This document shows positions 17,536 to 25,357 of a DNA stretch of 64,000 nt, one piece after another. The translations under genes and the position numbers were made by a program. Source of the DNA: Bog-473 sp035534235 (lineage in GTDB: Bacteria; Actinomycetota; Acidimicrobiia; Acidimicrobiales; RAAP-2); contig DATLSH010000057.1 of the NCBI GenBank assembly GCA_035534235.1, positions 3,483-67,482 on the forward strand. The letters are read 5' to 3'. Positions within the stretch are counted from its first letter, which is position 1; each line of letters begins with the position of its first letter. The notes under the pieces were generated by a model. That model searched no databases, had not been told where the DNA came from, and saw only the letters and a program-made list of their open reading frames with translations.

Positions 17536-18299
17536 AGATCAGTGTCTTCACCCTCTTCCCCGAGGCAGTCTCCGCGTACTGCACCACCTCGATCCTCGGG
17601 AGGGCCCAGGAGTCGGGCGCGCTCTCGGTGGACGTGCACGATCTGCGGGACGGTGCCGAGGACACCCGGCGCACCGTTGACGACAGCCCGTTCGGCGGGG
17701 GGGCGGGCATGGTGCTCATGCCCGAGCCGGTCTTCCGGGCCGTCGAAGCGGTGGAGGCGGCCGGCGACCTGCCGCGGCCGCTGTTGCTCCTCGCCCCGGG
17801 CGGCCGGCGTTTCGACCAGGCGGCGGCCGAGGAGCTGGCCGCGGCTCCGACCGGTTTCTCGCTCCTGTGCGGGCGCTACGAGGGCGTCGACCAGCGGGTG
17901 AGCGACCATCTGGTCGACGGAGAGCTCTCGGTGGGGGACTTCGTGCTGGCCGGGGGCGAGCTGGCCGCCCTGGTCGTGGTGGAGACGGTGGCCCGGCTGC
18001 TCCCCGAGGTGCTGGGCAACGACGACTCTGCCCTTCACGAGAGCTTCTCGGACGGACTCCTGGAGTACCCCCAGTACACCCGCCCCGCCGAGTTCCGGGG
18101 CTGGGAGGTGCCGGCCGTGCTGCGCTCCGGAGATCACGCCGCCGTGGCGTCCTGGCGGCGGACCCAGGCGTTGCTGCGCACGGCGTTCCGGCGGCCAGAC
18201 CTGCTTGAGCACCTGGTCAGGGCTTCGGCGCTCAGCGACCAGGACGTGCGGACCCTGGCTGCGCACGGCTACGATGTTCCGTCCGGCAGCGAGCCGTGA
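17532..18299 (+). CDS. trmD: tRNA (guanine-37-N1)-methyltransferase
   Basis: A 255-residue TrmD, a SPOUT-class enzyme that methylates G37 next to the anticodon and prevents +1 frameshifting. Conserved blocks are MKISVFTLFPE at the start, DDSPFGGGAGMVLMPEP (about 45-61), the knot segment LLCGRYEGVDQRV and GDFVLAGGELAAL. ATG 17532 overlaps the rimM stop (ATGA), so the two should be translationally coupled. Confidence 0.97.
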   Translation: MKISVFTLFPEAVSAYCTTSILGRAQESGALSVDVHDLRDGAEDTRRTVDDSPFGGGAGMVLMPEPVFRAVEAVEAAGDLPRPLLLLAPGGRRFDQAAAEELAAAPTGFSLLCGRYEGVDQRVSDHLVDGELSVGDFVLAGGELAALVVVETVARLLPEVLGNDDSALHESFSDGLLEYPQYTRPAEFRGWEVPAVLRSGDHAAVASWRRTQALLRTAFRRPDLLEHLVRASALSDQDVRTLAAHGYDVPSGSEP

Positions 18300-18329
18300 T
18301 GAGTTCGGGATGAGATAAGGACGCGCCCC

Positions 18330-18683
18330 ATGCACCCCACCGAGACGATCGACCGCGACAGCCTGCGCGACGACATCCCTGACTTCCGCCCCGGCGACAA
18401 CGTCAAGGTCCACGTGCGGGTGGTCGAGGGCAGCCGGGAGCGGGTCCAGGTCTTCCAGGGGGCCGTCATGCGGCGCCAGGGCGGCGGGGTCCAGGAGACC
18501 TTCACCGTGCGCAAGGTCAGCTTCGGCGTGGGCGTGGAGCGCACCTTCCCGGTGCACTCGCCGACCCTGGCCAAAATTGAGGTCGCCACGCTGGGCGACG
18601 TGCGCCGGGCCAAGCTGTACTACCTGCGCGAACGCCATGGGAAGGCGGCGAAGATCAAGGAGCGGCGGACGGCCAAGCCATAG
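18330..18683 (+). CDS. rplS: 50S ribosomal protein L19
   Basis: A 117-residue L19, which lies at the 30S-50S interface. It has the core DFRPGDNVKVHVRVVEGSRE, the VQVFQGAVMRR block and the Lys/Arg tail KLYYLRERHGKAAKI. An AAGGA ribosome binding site lies 8 bases before the ATG. In many Actinobacteria lepB and rnhB follow rplS; here they are missing and the DUF2469 gene comes directly. Confidence 0.97.
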   Translation: MHPTETIDRDSLRDDIPDFRPGDNVKVHVRVVEGSRERVQVFQGAVMRRQGGGVQETFTVRKVSFGVGVERTFPVHSPTLAKIEVATLGDVRRAKLYYLRERHGKAAKIKERRTAKP

Positions 18684-18709
18684 GGTCCGGACCCGTGAGC
18701 GACCGATGA
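18681..18709 (+). promoter_or_regulatory. -10 box in the rplS stop plus a 4-codon leader ORF
   Basis: TAGGGT (18681-18686) includes the rplS TAG stop. Eight bases on is GTG 18695, opening a reading frame of four codons (V S D R) whose TGA overlaps the ATG of the next gene (18706). The geometry equals that of the leaderless genes in this window, but the mini-ORF may be chance. Confidence 0.3.
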
Positions 18710-18999
18710 GCGAGGAAGACCTCGAGCGATACGAGTCCGAGATCGAGCTGGGGTTGGTCCAGGAGTACCGGGCCGTCCTGCCCGTCTTCGCCTACGTGAT
18801 CGAAACCGAGAGACGCTTCTACTTGGCCAACGAGGTCTCTCTCAACGTCCGCTCTGATACCACACCGGCGTGCATTGAGCTCGAACTGCGCGACGCCTGG
18901 GTCTGGGACATGTACCGCCCGGCTCGCTTCGTCCCCTCGGTGCGGGTGGTCACCTTCCGTGACGTGAATATCGAGCGCCTGCCCGAACAGGAGCTGTGA
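18706..18999 (+). CDS. DUF2469 family protein
   Basis: A 97-residue DUF2469 protein, conserved in Actinobacteria between rplS/rnhB and yraN (Rv2901c in M. tuberculosis). It begins MSEEDLERYESEIELGLVQE and contains the conserved EYRAVLPVFAYVIETERRFYL. No enzymatic motif is visible and the function is not established. It overlaps a short upstream reading frame but no other gene. Confidence 0.85.
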   Translation: MSEEDLERYESEIELGLVQEYRAVLPVFAYVIETERRFYLANEVSLNVRSDTTPACIELELRDAWVWDMYRPARFVPSVRVVTFRDVNIERLPEQEL

Positions 19000-19036
19000 G
19001 CGGCTCCGGAAACTGCAGGCCCGACCGTTCTCCGGC

Positions 19037-19381
19037 ATGCCGAGCCACCACATCGTTCTGGGGCGGAAGGGCGAGGATCGGGCCGCAAACTGGTACATCG
19101 AGCGTGGCTACACGGTGCTGGAGCGGAACTGGCGCTGTGCCCGGGGTGAGATCGACCTCTTGTGCACCCTCGGCGGTGTCCTGGTGGCCTGCGAGGTCAA
19201 GGCACGCAGCACCGACGCGCACGGCACACCGTTCGAGGCGGTGTCCCGGGCCAAACAGCTCCGGCTGCGGAGGCTGGTGTCGGCCTACCTACGCCAGGGG
19301 GAGGCCCACTACGACGTGGTCCGCTTCGACGTGGCCTCCCTCCTCGGTCAGAACCTCCAGGTGATGGAAGGTGCGTTCTGA
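19037..19381 (+). CDS. yraN: YraN family (UPF0102) endonuclease-like protein
   Basis: A 114-residue UPF0102 protein with a PD-(D/E)xK nuclease-like core: GRKGEDRAANWYIERGY, then RGEIDLLC and VACEVKAR give the E...D...ExK arrangement. Biological role unsettled. In Actinobacteria yraN is normally followed at once by comM and dprA; here 2.9 kb of unrelated genes intervene. Confidence 0.88.
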   Translation: MPSHHIVLGRKGEDRAANWYIERGYTVLERNWRCARGEIDLLCTLGGVLVACEVKARSTDAHGTPFEAVSRAKQLRLRRLVSAYLRQGEAHYDVVRFDVASLLGQNLQVMEGAF

Positions 19382-19394
19382 AACTCCGGCCGCC

Positions 19395-19400
19395 TAGGGT
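19395..19400 (+). promoter_or_regulatory. -10 box TAGGGT, leaderless enoyl-CoA hydratase promoter
   Basis: TAGGGT is followed by 8 bases and ATG 19409. Confidence 0.6.
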
Positions 19401-19408
19401 CAAGGCTC

Positions 19409-20191
19409 ATGGAAACCCTCATTGTCGATCGTCAGGACGGGGTGGTCACCGTCACCATGAACCGCCCCGAGCGCAAGAACGCGGCGACCGGGACCATGCT
19501 GACCGAGCTGCGGGCCACCTTCGAGGAGGTCGAAGATCGCCCGCAGGACAGGGTGATGGTACTGACGGGCGCCGGTGGCGCCTTCTGCTCGGGCGCCGAC
19601 CTTTCCGATCCCAACGGGCCGGCCTCGGACCCGTCGCGCTCGGGCCTGTCCCGCATGCGGCGGCTGGGCGACGTGGCGTTGGCCCTGCACCGCATCACCA
19701 AGCCCACCATCGCCAAGGTTGACGGGTTCGCCGTCGGGGCCGGGCTCTCGCTGGCGCTGGGCTGCGACCTCATCGTCTGCAGCGATCGGGCCAAGTTGTC
19801 GATGATCTTCGCGCGCCGCGGCCTCGCACTCGACAATGGCGCCTCCTGGCTGCTTCCCCGTCTCATCGGCCTGGCCCGGGCCAAGGAAATCGCATTCTTC
19901 GGGGGGATGTGGAGCGGGGAGGAGGCGCTGGCGCTCGGGCTGGTCAACCGGGTGCTGCCCCTCAACGAGCTCGACGCCTTCGTCGACGACTGGGCCACCA
20001 CGCTGGCTGCCGGCCCCCCACTGGCGTTGTCCATGACCAAGACGCTGTTGCACGCCAGCTGGCAGGCCACCATGGAGCAGGCGGTGGAGGACGAAGCCCG
20101 TTGCCAGGCCCTCAATTTCTCGACCAAGGACACCGCCGAGGCCATGGCTGCCTTCGCCGAGAAGCGCCAACCCACCTTCACCGGCCGCTGA
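19409..20191 (+). CDS. enoyl-CoA hydratase/isomerase family protein
   Basis: A 260-residue crotonase-fold protein. The oxyanion-hole segment GAGGAFCSGADLSD (about 53-66) and the second block KVDGFAVGAGLSLALGCDLI are intact. A substrate cannot be fixed from sequence: hydratases, isomerases and hydrolases share the fold. At the usual catalytic region the sequence reads RRGLALDNGASWLLPRLIG, which has Asp rather than the hydratase Glu, as in several isomerase or degradative members. It is separately promoted and starts the segment that interrupts yraN-comM. Confidence 0.88.
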   Translation: METLIVDRQDGVVTVTMNRPERKNAATGTMLTELRATFEEVEDRPQDRVMVLTGAGGAFCSGADLSDPNGPASDPSRSGLSRMRRLGDVALALHRITKPTIAKVDGFAVGAGLSLALGCDLIVCSDRAKLSMIFARRGLALDNGASWLLPRLIGLARAKEIAFFGGMWSGEEALALGLVNRVLPLNELDAFVDDWATTLAAGPPLALSMTKTLLHASWQATMEQAVEDEARCQALNFSTKDTAEAMAAFAEKRQPTFTGR

Positions 20192-20192
20192 A

Positions 20193-20198
20193 TAGAGT
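20193..20198 (+). promoter_or_regulatory. -10 box TAGAGT before the NfeD-like gene
   Basis: TAGAGT is followed by 6 bases and GTG 20205, supporting GTG 20205 over the in-frame ATG 20226. Confidence 0.5.
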
Positions 20199-20204
20199 GG
20201 GGTT

Positions 20205-20414
20205 GTGCGCAGCGGAGTGCAAGGCATGGTCGGGGACACGGCTCTGGTGACCAAGGCGATTGAGGGCGCTCACCACCCAGGCCGGATTCGGGCACGCGGT
20301 GAGGAGTGGTTGGCCGTCCCCCTGGACCCCGAGGCGACCATTGCGGTCGGGACGAGCGTCGTCGTGGCCGACGTCGAGCGCGGCCTGCTCGTCGTTTACG
20401 CAGAGGACAGTTAG
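20205..20414 (+). CDS. short NfeD-like OB-fold protein
   Basis: A 69-residue protein that matches only the C-terminal OB-fold domain of NfeD: GDTALVTKAIEGAHHPGRIRA, then the usual w-A-V and V-V-x-V-x-G-L-x-V strand pattern. The membrane and protease parts of full NfeD are absent. NfeD and SPFH/stomatin genes pair across bacteria, and the SPFH gene follows after 9 bases, so it is probably the partner domain. An alternative start is ATG 20226. Confidence 0.65.
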   Translation: MRSGVQGMVGDTALVTKAIEGAHHPGRIRARGEEWLAVPLDPEATIAVGTSVVVADVERGLLVVYAEDS

Positions 20415-20423
20415 GAGCACATC

Positions 20424-21419
20424 GTGACCGCTGCAGCCGGTGAAGTGCTGGGGATCGTCGTCGTCGCCGTCCTGGCCGGCGTCGTTCTGGGAGGACTCTT
20501 CCTCTCACGCTGGATCAAGATCGTCCAGCAGGGGAGCGTCGGCGTGGTCAAGCGCCTGGGCGAGTTCAAGACCGTGGACCAGCCGGGCCTGCACATCCTC
20601 GTCCCCTTCGTCGACAGGATGGAGAAGGTCGACGTGCGCGAGTTCCCCATGACCGGTGACCAGCAGGCGGTCATCACCAAGGACAACGTGTCCCTGCAGG
20701 TCAGTGCCACCATCTTCTGCCAGGTGATCGACGTGAAGTCGGCCCTCTTCGAGATAAACGACTACCAGCTCGCCGTCGACCAGCTCTCGCGCACCGCGCT
20801 GCGCGCCGTGTTCGGCGAGCTTTCCCTCGACCAGGCGCTGTCCGAGCGGGAGACCATCAACAGCCGGATGCAGGACCACATGGCCGACGCCACGGCGAAG
20901 TGGGGGGTGCGGCTCAACCGGATAGAGATCCTCGACATCACGCCACCGATGAACGTCGTGCAGGCCATGTCCGAGCAGAAGGAAGCCGAGCAGCACAAGC
21001 GAGCGGCCATCCTCAAGTCCGAGGGTGAGCAGCAGGCGGCCATCAACAGCGCCGGTGGGCGCAAGCAGGCGGCCGTGCTCGAGGCCGAAGGCGCAAAGCA
21101 GTCGGCCATCCTGCGGGCCGAGGCGGAGATGAAGGTGCTGGAACTTCAGGCCGAGGGTCAGAAGAAGGCGCTCGTCCTCCACGGCGAGGGGGAGGCCGCC
21201 CGCCTGACCTCCATCGACACTGCCGTCATCAATCCCCGTACTCTGGCGGTCCTGCAGCTCAAGGCGCTGCAAGAGATCGCGTCGTCCGACAACGCCAAGG
21301 TCGTGGTGCCCTACGAGGCGACCAGCCTCATGGGTGCGGCCGAGGTTCTGCTCTCCACGTTGCGCTCCGGAGCGGACGCCGTCGTCACCGCCCAGCTGGA
21401 GGACAAACCGGCATCCTGA
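20424..21419 (+). CDS. SPFH/stomatin-like membrane protein
   Basis: A 331-residue SPFH (band 7) protein. One N-terminal transmembrane helix (about residues 8-28) is followed by the SPFH domain (VGVVKRLGEFKTVDQPGLHI, then VDVREFPMTGDQQAVITKDN), a long coiled coil rich in Ala, Glu and Lys (about 185-275) and a hydrophobic C-terminus. Such proteins oligomerise into membrane scaffolds and act with NfeD. AGGAG lies 7 bases before the GTG, so unlike its neighbour it has a standard ribosome binding site, and the two probably form one transcript. Confidence 0.92.
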   Translation: MTAAAGEVLGIVVVAVLAGVVLGGLFLSRWIKIVQQGSVGVVKRLGEFKTVDQPGLHILVPFVDRMEKVDVREFPMTGDQQAVITKDNVSLQVSATIFCQVIDVKSALFEINDYQLAVDQLSRTALRAVFGELSLDQALSERETINSRMQDHMADATAKWGVRLNRIEILDITPPMNVVQAMSEQKEAEQHKRAAILKSEGEQQAAINSAGGRKQAAVLEAEGAKQSAILRAEAEMKVLELQAEGQKKALVLHGEGEAARLTSIDTAVINPRTLAVLQLKALQEIASSDNAKVVVPYEATSLMGAAEVLLSTLRSGADAVVTAQLEDKPAS

Positions 21420-21429
21420 ACGTGAATCG

Positions 21430-21855
21430 TCAGGCGGCGAGCTCCAAGTGGGCCGCGCGGGCGACGGACGTCCGGACGACCTTGTCCGCCACCGATGGCG
21501 CGACCCGGAGGATCGACCTGAACTCGCAGGCGGAACTGGCAAAGAGCGCAAGGTCCGTCGTCGCCGTGGCGGTGGCTGACCGGGGTGACCCGGTGAGCAA
21601 TCCCATTTCGCCCAGGAACTCACCGCTTCCGACATCGGCCACCTTGGTGACGCCATCTCCGGTCTCCCTGGAGACCCGGGCGCAGCCCTGGCCGATGATG
21701 ATGAACTCGTTGGCCGGGCGACCCTGGCGCATGAGGATCCGATCCTTCGGCACCCGAACGTACGTCATGAGCGAATCAAGCTTGCGCAACTCGGACTTGG
21801 TGCAGTCCGCGAACAGACTGAGGTCGCCAATGCGGATGAGGTCTGGTGTCTCCAT
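21430..21855 (-). CDS. stand-alone cyclic-nucleotide-binding domain protein
   Basis: A 141-residue protein that is nearly all one cNMP-binding (CRP N-terminal) domain: RVPKDRILMRQGRPANEFIIIG, then GSGEFLGEMGLLTGSPRSATATA, the phosphate-binding cassette with its Arg. There is no C-terminal helix-turn-helix, so it is not a DNA-binding CRP itself. A strong GGAAGGAG ribosome binding site fixes ATG 21855 and excludes the longer reading frame. It converges on the SPFH gene. It may act as a small sensor for a partner, which I cannot identify. Confidence 0.82.
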   Translation of the reverse strand: METPDLIRIGDLSLFADCTKSELRKLDSLMTYVRVPKDRILMRQGRPANEFIIIGQGCARVSRETGDGVTKVADVGSGEFLGEMGLLTGSPRSATATATTDLALFASSACEFRSILRVAPSVADKVVRTSVARAAHLELAA

Positions 21856-21898
21856 GTGGAGCTCCTTCCATCCCGGGCGTGACGCGCCCGGTACCCCG

Positions 21899-21904
21899 AT
21901 GCTA
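21899..21904 (-). promoter_or_regulatory. -10 box TAGCAT of the cNMP-binding gene
   Basis: On the - strand TAGCAT lies 43 bases before the ATG. Between them the leader can form a GGGCG/CGCCC hairpin just before the Shine-Dalgarno sequence. Confidence 0.4.
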
Positions 21905-22009
21905 GGTGGTCCATCTGCATGACACATCGTCATCCCGCTATGTATCTGCCTAACTGATATACCGGATCTCATGGGCCGGCCGGCCGGTGACCTCCGAGCG
22001 ACCCTGACC

Positions 22010-22112
22010 ACCCTCGGCGGCAGCCACCTCGAACAGGTCCGGCGAGAGTACGTCGCCCACTACAACCAGCAGCGTCCGCATCGGGGCATCGACCTCGCCG
22101 TGCCTGCCGGCG
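22010..22112 (+). pseudogene. 3' remnant of an IS transposase (integrase-core C-terminus)
   Basis: The + strand frame starting near 22025 reads HLEQVRREYVAHYNQQRPHR, the very C-terminal signature of rve/DDE transposases of the IS481/IS3 kind (H-L-x2-V-x3-Y-x2-H-Y-N-x2-R-P-H). Nothing upstream encodes the DDE catalytic core, and no terminal inverted repeats were recognised, so only the last ~30 codons survive. It lies in the 400-base gap between the cNMP protein and comM. Confidence 0.72.
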
Positions 22113-22254
22113 GAACCGATTCTGATCTCGGTCTGTTGCGAGCGCTCACTGGACTGCCCAGTCGTTCGTCCGACGACGTTTGGTGCGTCACTTCTCCGGG
22201 GGAGACTCAACGCGGCACGTCTGAAGTTCCCACCCGAGCGACCGTTCACTTCCC

Positions 22255-23730
22255 GTGCTCGCCGCTGTCGCCTCCGCCACCCTCTCCGGCGCCGTCGGGC
22301 GCCCCGTCTCGGTCGAAGTCCACGTCTCCAACGGGTTGCCCGGGTTCACCATCGTCGGCCTGCCCGACGCCGCCGTGCGTGAGTCGCGCGACCGGGTCCG
22401 GGCCGCCCTCCTCTCGAGCGGCCTGCCCTGGCCGTTGCGCCGGGTCACCGTCAACCTGGCTCCGTCTGGCGTCCGCAAGGGTGGGGCTGGCCTCGACCTG
22501 GCCATCGCGGTCGGCCTGCTGGTGGCCACCGGCGAGCTGCCGACCCCCTGCACCGAGGGCCTCGCCTTCTGCGGCGAGCTGGGTCTCAACGGCGCGCTGC
22601 GCCACGTACCCGGCATGATCGCCTTGGCCGATGCCACCGCACCCCTGCGGCTGGTGGTGCCGCTGGCCGACCTGCGTGAGGCCGCCCTGGTGCGCGGCGA
22701 GGCCACCCACGGCGTCTTGACGCTGGCCGAACTGTCCGGAATCCTGAAGGGCCAGGCGCCCTGGCCCGACCCGCCGCCTGCCCCCGTGGCCACCCCTCCC
22801 ACCGACCTCCCCGACCTGGCCGAAGTACGCGGGCAGACCTTCGGCCGTCACGCCCTCGAGGTGGCGGCAGCCGGGAACCACCACCTGCTCATGGTCGGCC
22901 CACCGGGATCGGGCAAGACCATGCTGGCCGAGCGCCTGCCCGGCCTGCTCCCGCCGCTGGGCCACGACGAGGCCATGACCGTGACCCGGATCCACTCGGC
23001 TGCCGGGTGCTCCCTGCCCGACGGCGTCCTGGTCAGCCGCCCCCCGTTCCGGGCCCCGCACCACCGGGCCTCCATCGTGGCCCTGGTCGGCGGCGGGAGC
23101 TGGTCGCTGCGACCCGGGGAGATCTCGCTCGCCACCCACGGGGTCCTCTTCCTCGACGAAATGGGGGAGTTCCCCGTCGCCGCGCTCGAGGCGCTGCGCC
23201 AACCGCTGGAGGAGGGGATCATCCGGGTTAGCCGGGCCGGGGGGACCGTCACCTTTCCGGCCCGGTTCCTCCTGGTGGCTGCCATGAACCCCTGCCCCTG
23301 CGGTGAGGGGGTCTATCCCGGTGCCTGCACCTGCACCGCGGCCGGACGGGCCCGGTACACCCGCCGACTCTCGGCCCCCCTGCTCGATCGCTTCGATCTC
23401 GTCGTTCCCCTGGTCCGACCCGATGCCGACGAGTTGCTGTCGGCCGTGGCGGGCGAGACGACCGCCGTCTGCGCCGCTCGGGTCGCCGCTGCCCGAGCCC
23501 GGTCCGCCTGCCGCGCCGACTCCGGAGACACGGATCCTCCGCTGGGTGCCGATGGCGCCCGTCTCCTGGCGTCCAAGCTCAGAGAAGGGCGTCTCAGTGC
23601 CCGTGGCCTGCAGAAGATCTCGGGAGTGGCCCGGACCGTGGCCGATCTGGCCGGGGACGACCAGGTCGGATACGAGCATGTCTGCGATGCCCTGTCCCTA
23701 CGGGCGGCCAGGTCCACGGTGATGACGTGA
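22255..23730 (+). CDS. comM: YifB/ComM family Mg-chelatase-like AAA+ ATPase
   Basis: A 491-residue ComM, a hexameric helicase that promotes branch migration of incoming DNA in natural transformation. It has an N-terminal Lon-substrate-like domain (NGLPGFTIVGLPDAAVRESR), Walker A GPPGSGKTMLAERL (about 213) and Walker B LFLDEMGEF (about 299), and a C-terminal Mg-chelatase domain with the cysteines PCPCGEG and CTC. The GTG start has no clear -10 box or ribosome binding site. It overlaps dprA by 4 bases. Confidence 0.94.
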   Translation: MLAAVASATLSGAVGRPVSVEVHVSNGLPGFTIVGLPDAAVRESRDRVRAALLSSGLPWPLRRVTVNLAPSGVRKGGAGLDLAIAVGLLVATGELPTPCTEGLAFCGELGLNGALRHVPGMIALADATAPLRLVVPLADLREAALVRGEATHGVLTLAELSGILKGQAPWPDPPPAPVATPPTDLPDLAEVRGQTFGRHALEVAAAGNHHLLMVGPPGSGKTMLAERLPGLLPPLGHDEAMTVTRIHSAAGCSLPDGVLVSRPPFRAPHHRASIVALVGGGSWSLRPGEISLATHGVLFLDEMGEFPVAALEALRQPLEEGIIRVSRAGGTVTFPARFLLVAAMNPCPCGEGVYPGACTCTAAGRARYTRRLSAPLLDRFDLVVPLVRPDADELLSAVAGETTAVCAARVAAARARSACRADSGDTDPPLGADGARLLASKLREGRLSARGLQKISGVARTVADLAGDDQVGYEHVCDALSLRAARSTVMT

Positions 23731-24785
23731 CGGCGGGTCGTCGCCTTCCCGAGGAGGCCTACGCCGCCGCCCTGGCGTCTGTTCCCCGGGTGGGACCGGC
23801 TGCCCTGCGCCGCCTGCTGGCCACCGACCCGCCGTCAGTGGCCTGGTCCGGCGCATCCCTCGGCCGGGAGAGCGACGTGGCCCGGATTTGGCAGAGTCAC
23901 GAGGAGCTGGACATCGCGGTGTTGACGGTCGATCACCCGGAGTACCCTCAGCGCCTTCTGGGAGACCCTGAGGCACCGGCGGTCCTCTTCTGCCGGGGCA
24001 ACCCGTCCGTGGTCAACCAGTGCGCCACCGTGGCCCTGGTGGGCACCCGCAGCCCGACCCGCTACGGCATTGGGGTGGCCGCCCAGTTCGGCGCCGACCT
24101 GGCCGCGGTGGGGATCAGCGTCGTCTCGGGGCTGGCGCTGGGCATCGACGGTGCGGCCCACGAGGGGGCGTGCGGAGCCGGGGCACCGCCCGTCGCGGTG
24201 GTGGCCGGAGGCCTGGACGAGCCCTACCCGAGCCGGCATGCCCGTCTCTGGGAGCGAGTGGCCGGTCAGGGCGCCGTGCTCTCCGAGTCACCGGTGGGGA
24301 TGCCCACCGAGAAGTGGCGCTTTCCGGTGCGCAACCGGCTCCTGGCCGCCCTGAGCGACGTGGTCGTGGTCGTCGAGAGCCGACACCACGGGGGGAGTCT
24401 GCACACGGTCAACGCCGCCATGGACCGCGGCATCCCGGTCGGCGCCGTCCCGGGATCCATCCGCAGCCCGACGTCGGAAGGGACCAATGCCCTCCTGGCC
24501 GATGGGGCCTTCCCGGTCTGCGGACCGTCCGACATCCTGGCTGCCCTCTCTCTCAAGGGCGTGGCCCTCCCCGGACCCGGTCCGCCCGTCTCGGGCCAGG
24601 ATTCCGAACATCCGTGTCCACAAGCCGATCGGGCTCTATTCGACGCCCTCTCGCCCGACCCGGTCTCGCTGGACCAGCTGGCCCGCACCACCGGTCTCGA
24701 TCTCCCCGCTCTCTGCGGTGGCCTGGAACGACTGGCCCAGGCCGGTGTGGCTCGCGATGTGGGCGGATGGTGGGAACGGACCTAG
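23727..24785 (+). CDS. dprA: DNA-processing protein DprA
   Basis: A 352-residue DprA, which binds single-stranded DNA during uptake and loads RecA. The Rossmann-like core has VALVGTRSPTRYG, VVSGLALGIDGAAHEGA, NRLLAALSDVVVVVES and GGSLHTVNAAMDRG; a C-terminal winged-helix segment (about 295-350) follows. The GTG start overlaps the comM stop. ComM plus DprA imply a DNA-uptake or recombination role for this pair, although no comEC is in the window. Confidence 0.95.
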   Translation: MTAGRRLPEEAYAAALASVPRVGPAALRRLLATDPPSVAWSGASLGRESDVARIWQSHEELDIAVLTVDHPEYPQRLLGDPEAPAVLFCRGNPSVVNQCATVALVGTRSPTRYGIGVAAQFGADLAAVGISVVSGLALGIDGAAHEGACGAGAPPVAVVAGGLDEPYPSRHARLWERVAGQGAVLSESPVGMPTEKWRFPVRNRLLAALSDVVVVVESRHHGGSLHTVNAAMDRGIPVGAVPGSIRSPTSEGTNALLADGAFPVCGPSDILAALSLKGVALPGPGPPVSGQDSEHPCPQADRALFDALSPDPVSLDQLARTTGLDLPALCGGLERLAQAGVARDVGGWWERT

Positions 24786-25357
24786 TGTGCGACGCCGTGG
24801 AAGGACGGTACCTGGCGGCGCCTGACGTCTTGGCGCTCCGGGAGGCCGCCATCCGGGCCGAGGGGGAAGGCGCCGGCGCAGTGTTCCTCAGCGATGGGCC
24901 TCTTGGCGATGCCATCGTGCTGGCGGCCGGCCTGAGCACGGTGACCTCCCGCCTCCTCCTGGGCGTGCCGGCCGGGTTCGGGACCGGCACCCACCGTCAC
25001 CCGTCCGTGCTGGCTCGTGAGCTCACCACCCTGGACCTCCTCAGCGGGGGACGGGCCGTGCTCTGCTTCTCGGCTCCCTTCACCGATGAGGTGGCCGAGG
25101 CCATGACCCTGTGTCGAGACATGTGGCGGAATGGCACGGCATTCAGCTCAGGACCCCACTATCCGGTGCCCGGTGCCGTCAACCGTCCCCTCCCGGCCAG
25201 TGGCCGCAGCCCCCAGCTGGCCCTGGACCTGACCGGAGGAGCGAAGAGCGAATCGGGTCCGGAAGCGGCGGGCGACCCGGGCCCTCTCCACCAGCTCGCC
25301 GACCTCGTGCTCCGGCCGACGGCAGAGCCCGGCGTGTGCCGGATTGAGCGCAAGTGA
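24785..25357 (+). CDS. truncated luciferase-like monooxygenase family protein
   Basis: A 190-residue protein that matches only the first part of the luciferase-like (LLM, often F420-dependent) TIM barrel: the HPSVLARELTTLDLLSGGRA block and a following MWRNGTAF-x3-HYPVPG segment are clear. Full-length members are 280-350 residues, and the C-terminal half of the barrel is missing and replaced by a Gly/Pro-rich tail. GTG 24785 overlaps the dprA stop by one base. It is either a degraded gene kept in frame or a small specialised member; catalytic activity is doubtful. Confidence 0.6.
   Translation: MCDAVEGRYLAAPDVLALREAAIRAEGEGAGAVFLSDGPLGDAIVLAAGLSTVTSRLLLGVPAGFGTGTHRHPSVLARELTTLDLLSGGRAVLCFSAPFTDEVAEAMTLCRDMWRNGTAFSSGPHYPVPGAVNRPLPASGRSPQLALDLTGGAKSESGPEAAGDPGPLHQLADLVLRPTAEPGVCRIERK

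Noticed and set aside
16548..18638. 696-codon - strand frame across rpsP-rplS
   Set aside because: Covers five confirmed + strand genes and shows no domain.
24020..24784. long upstream extension of the truncated luciferase-like frame
   Set aside because: Lies inside dprA; codons are Arg/Gly-rich shadow sequence, so the gene starts at GTG 24785.
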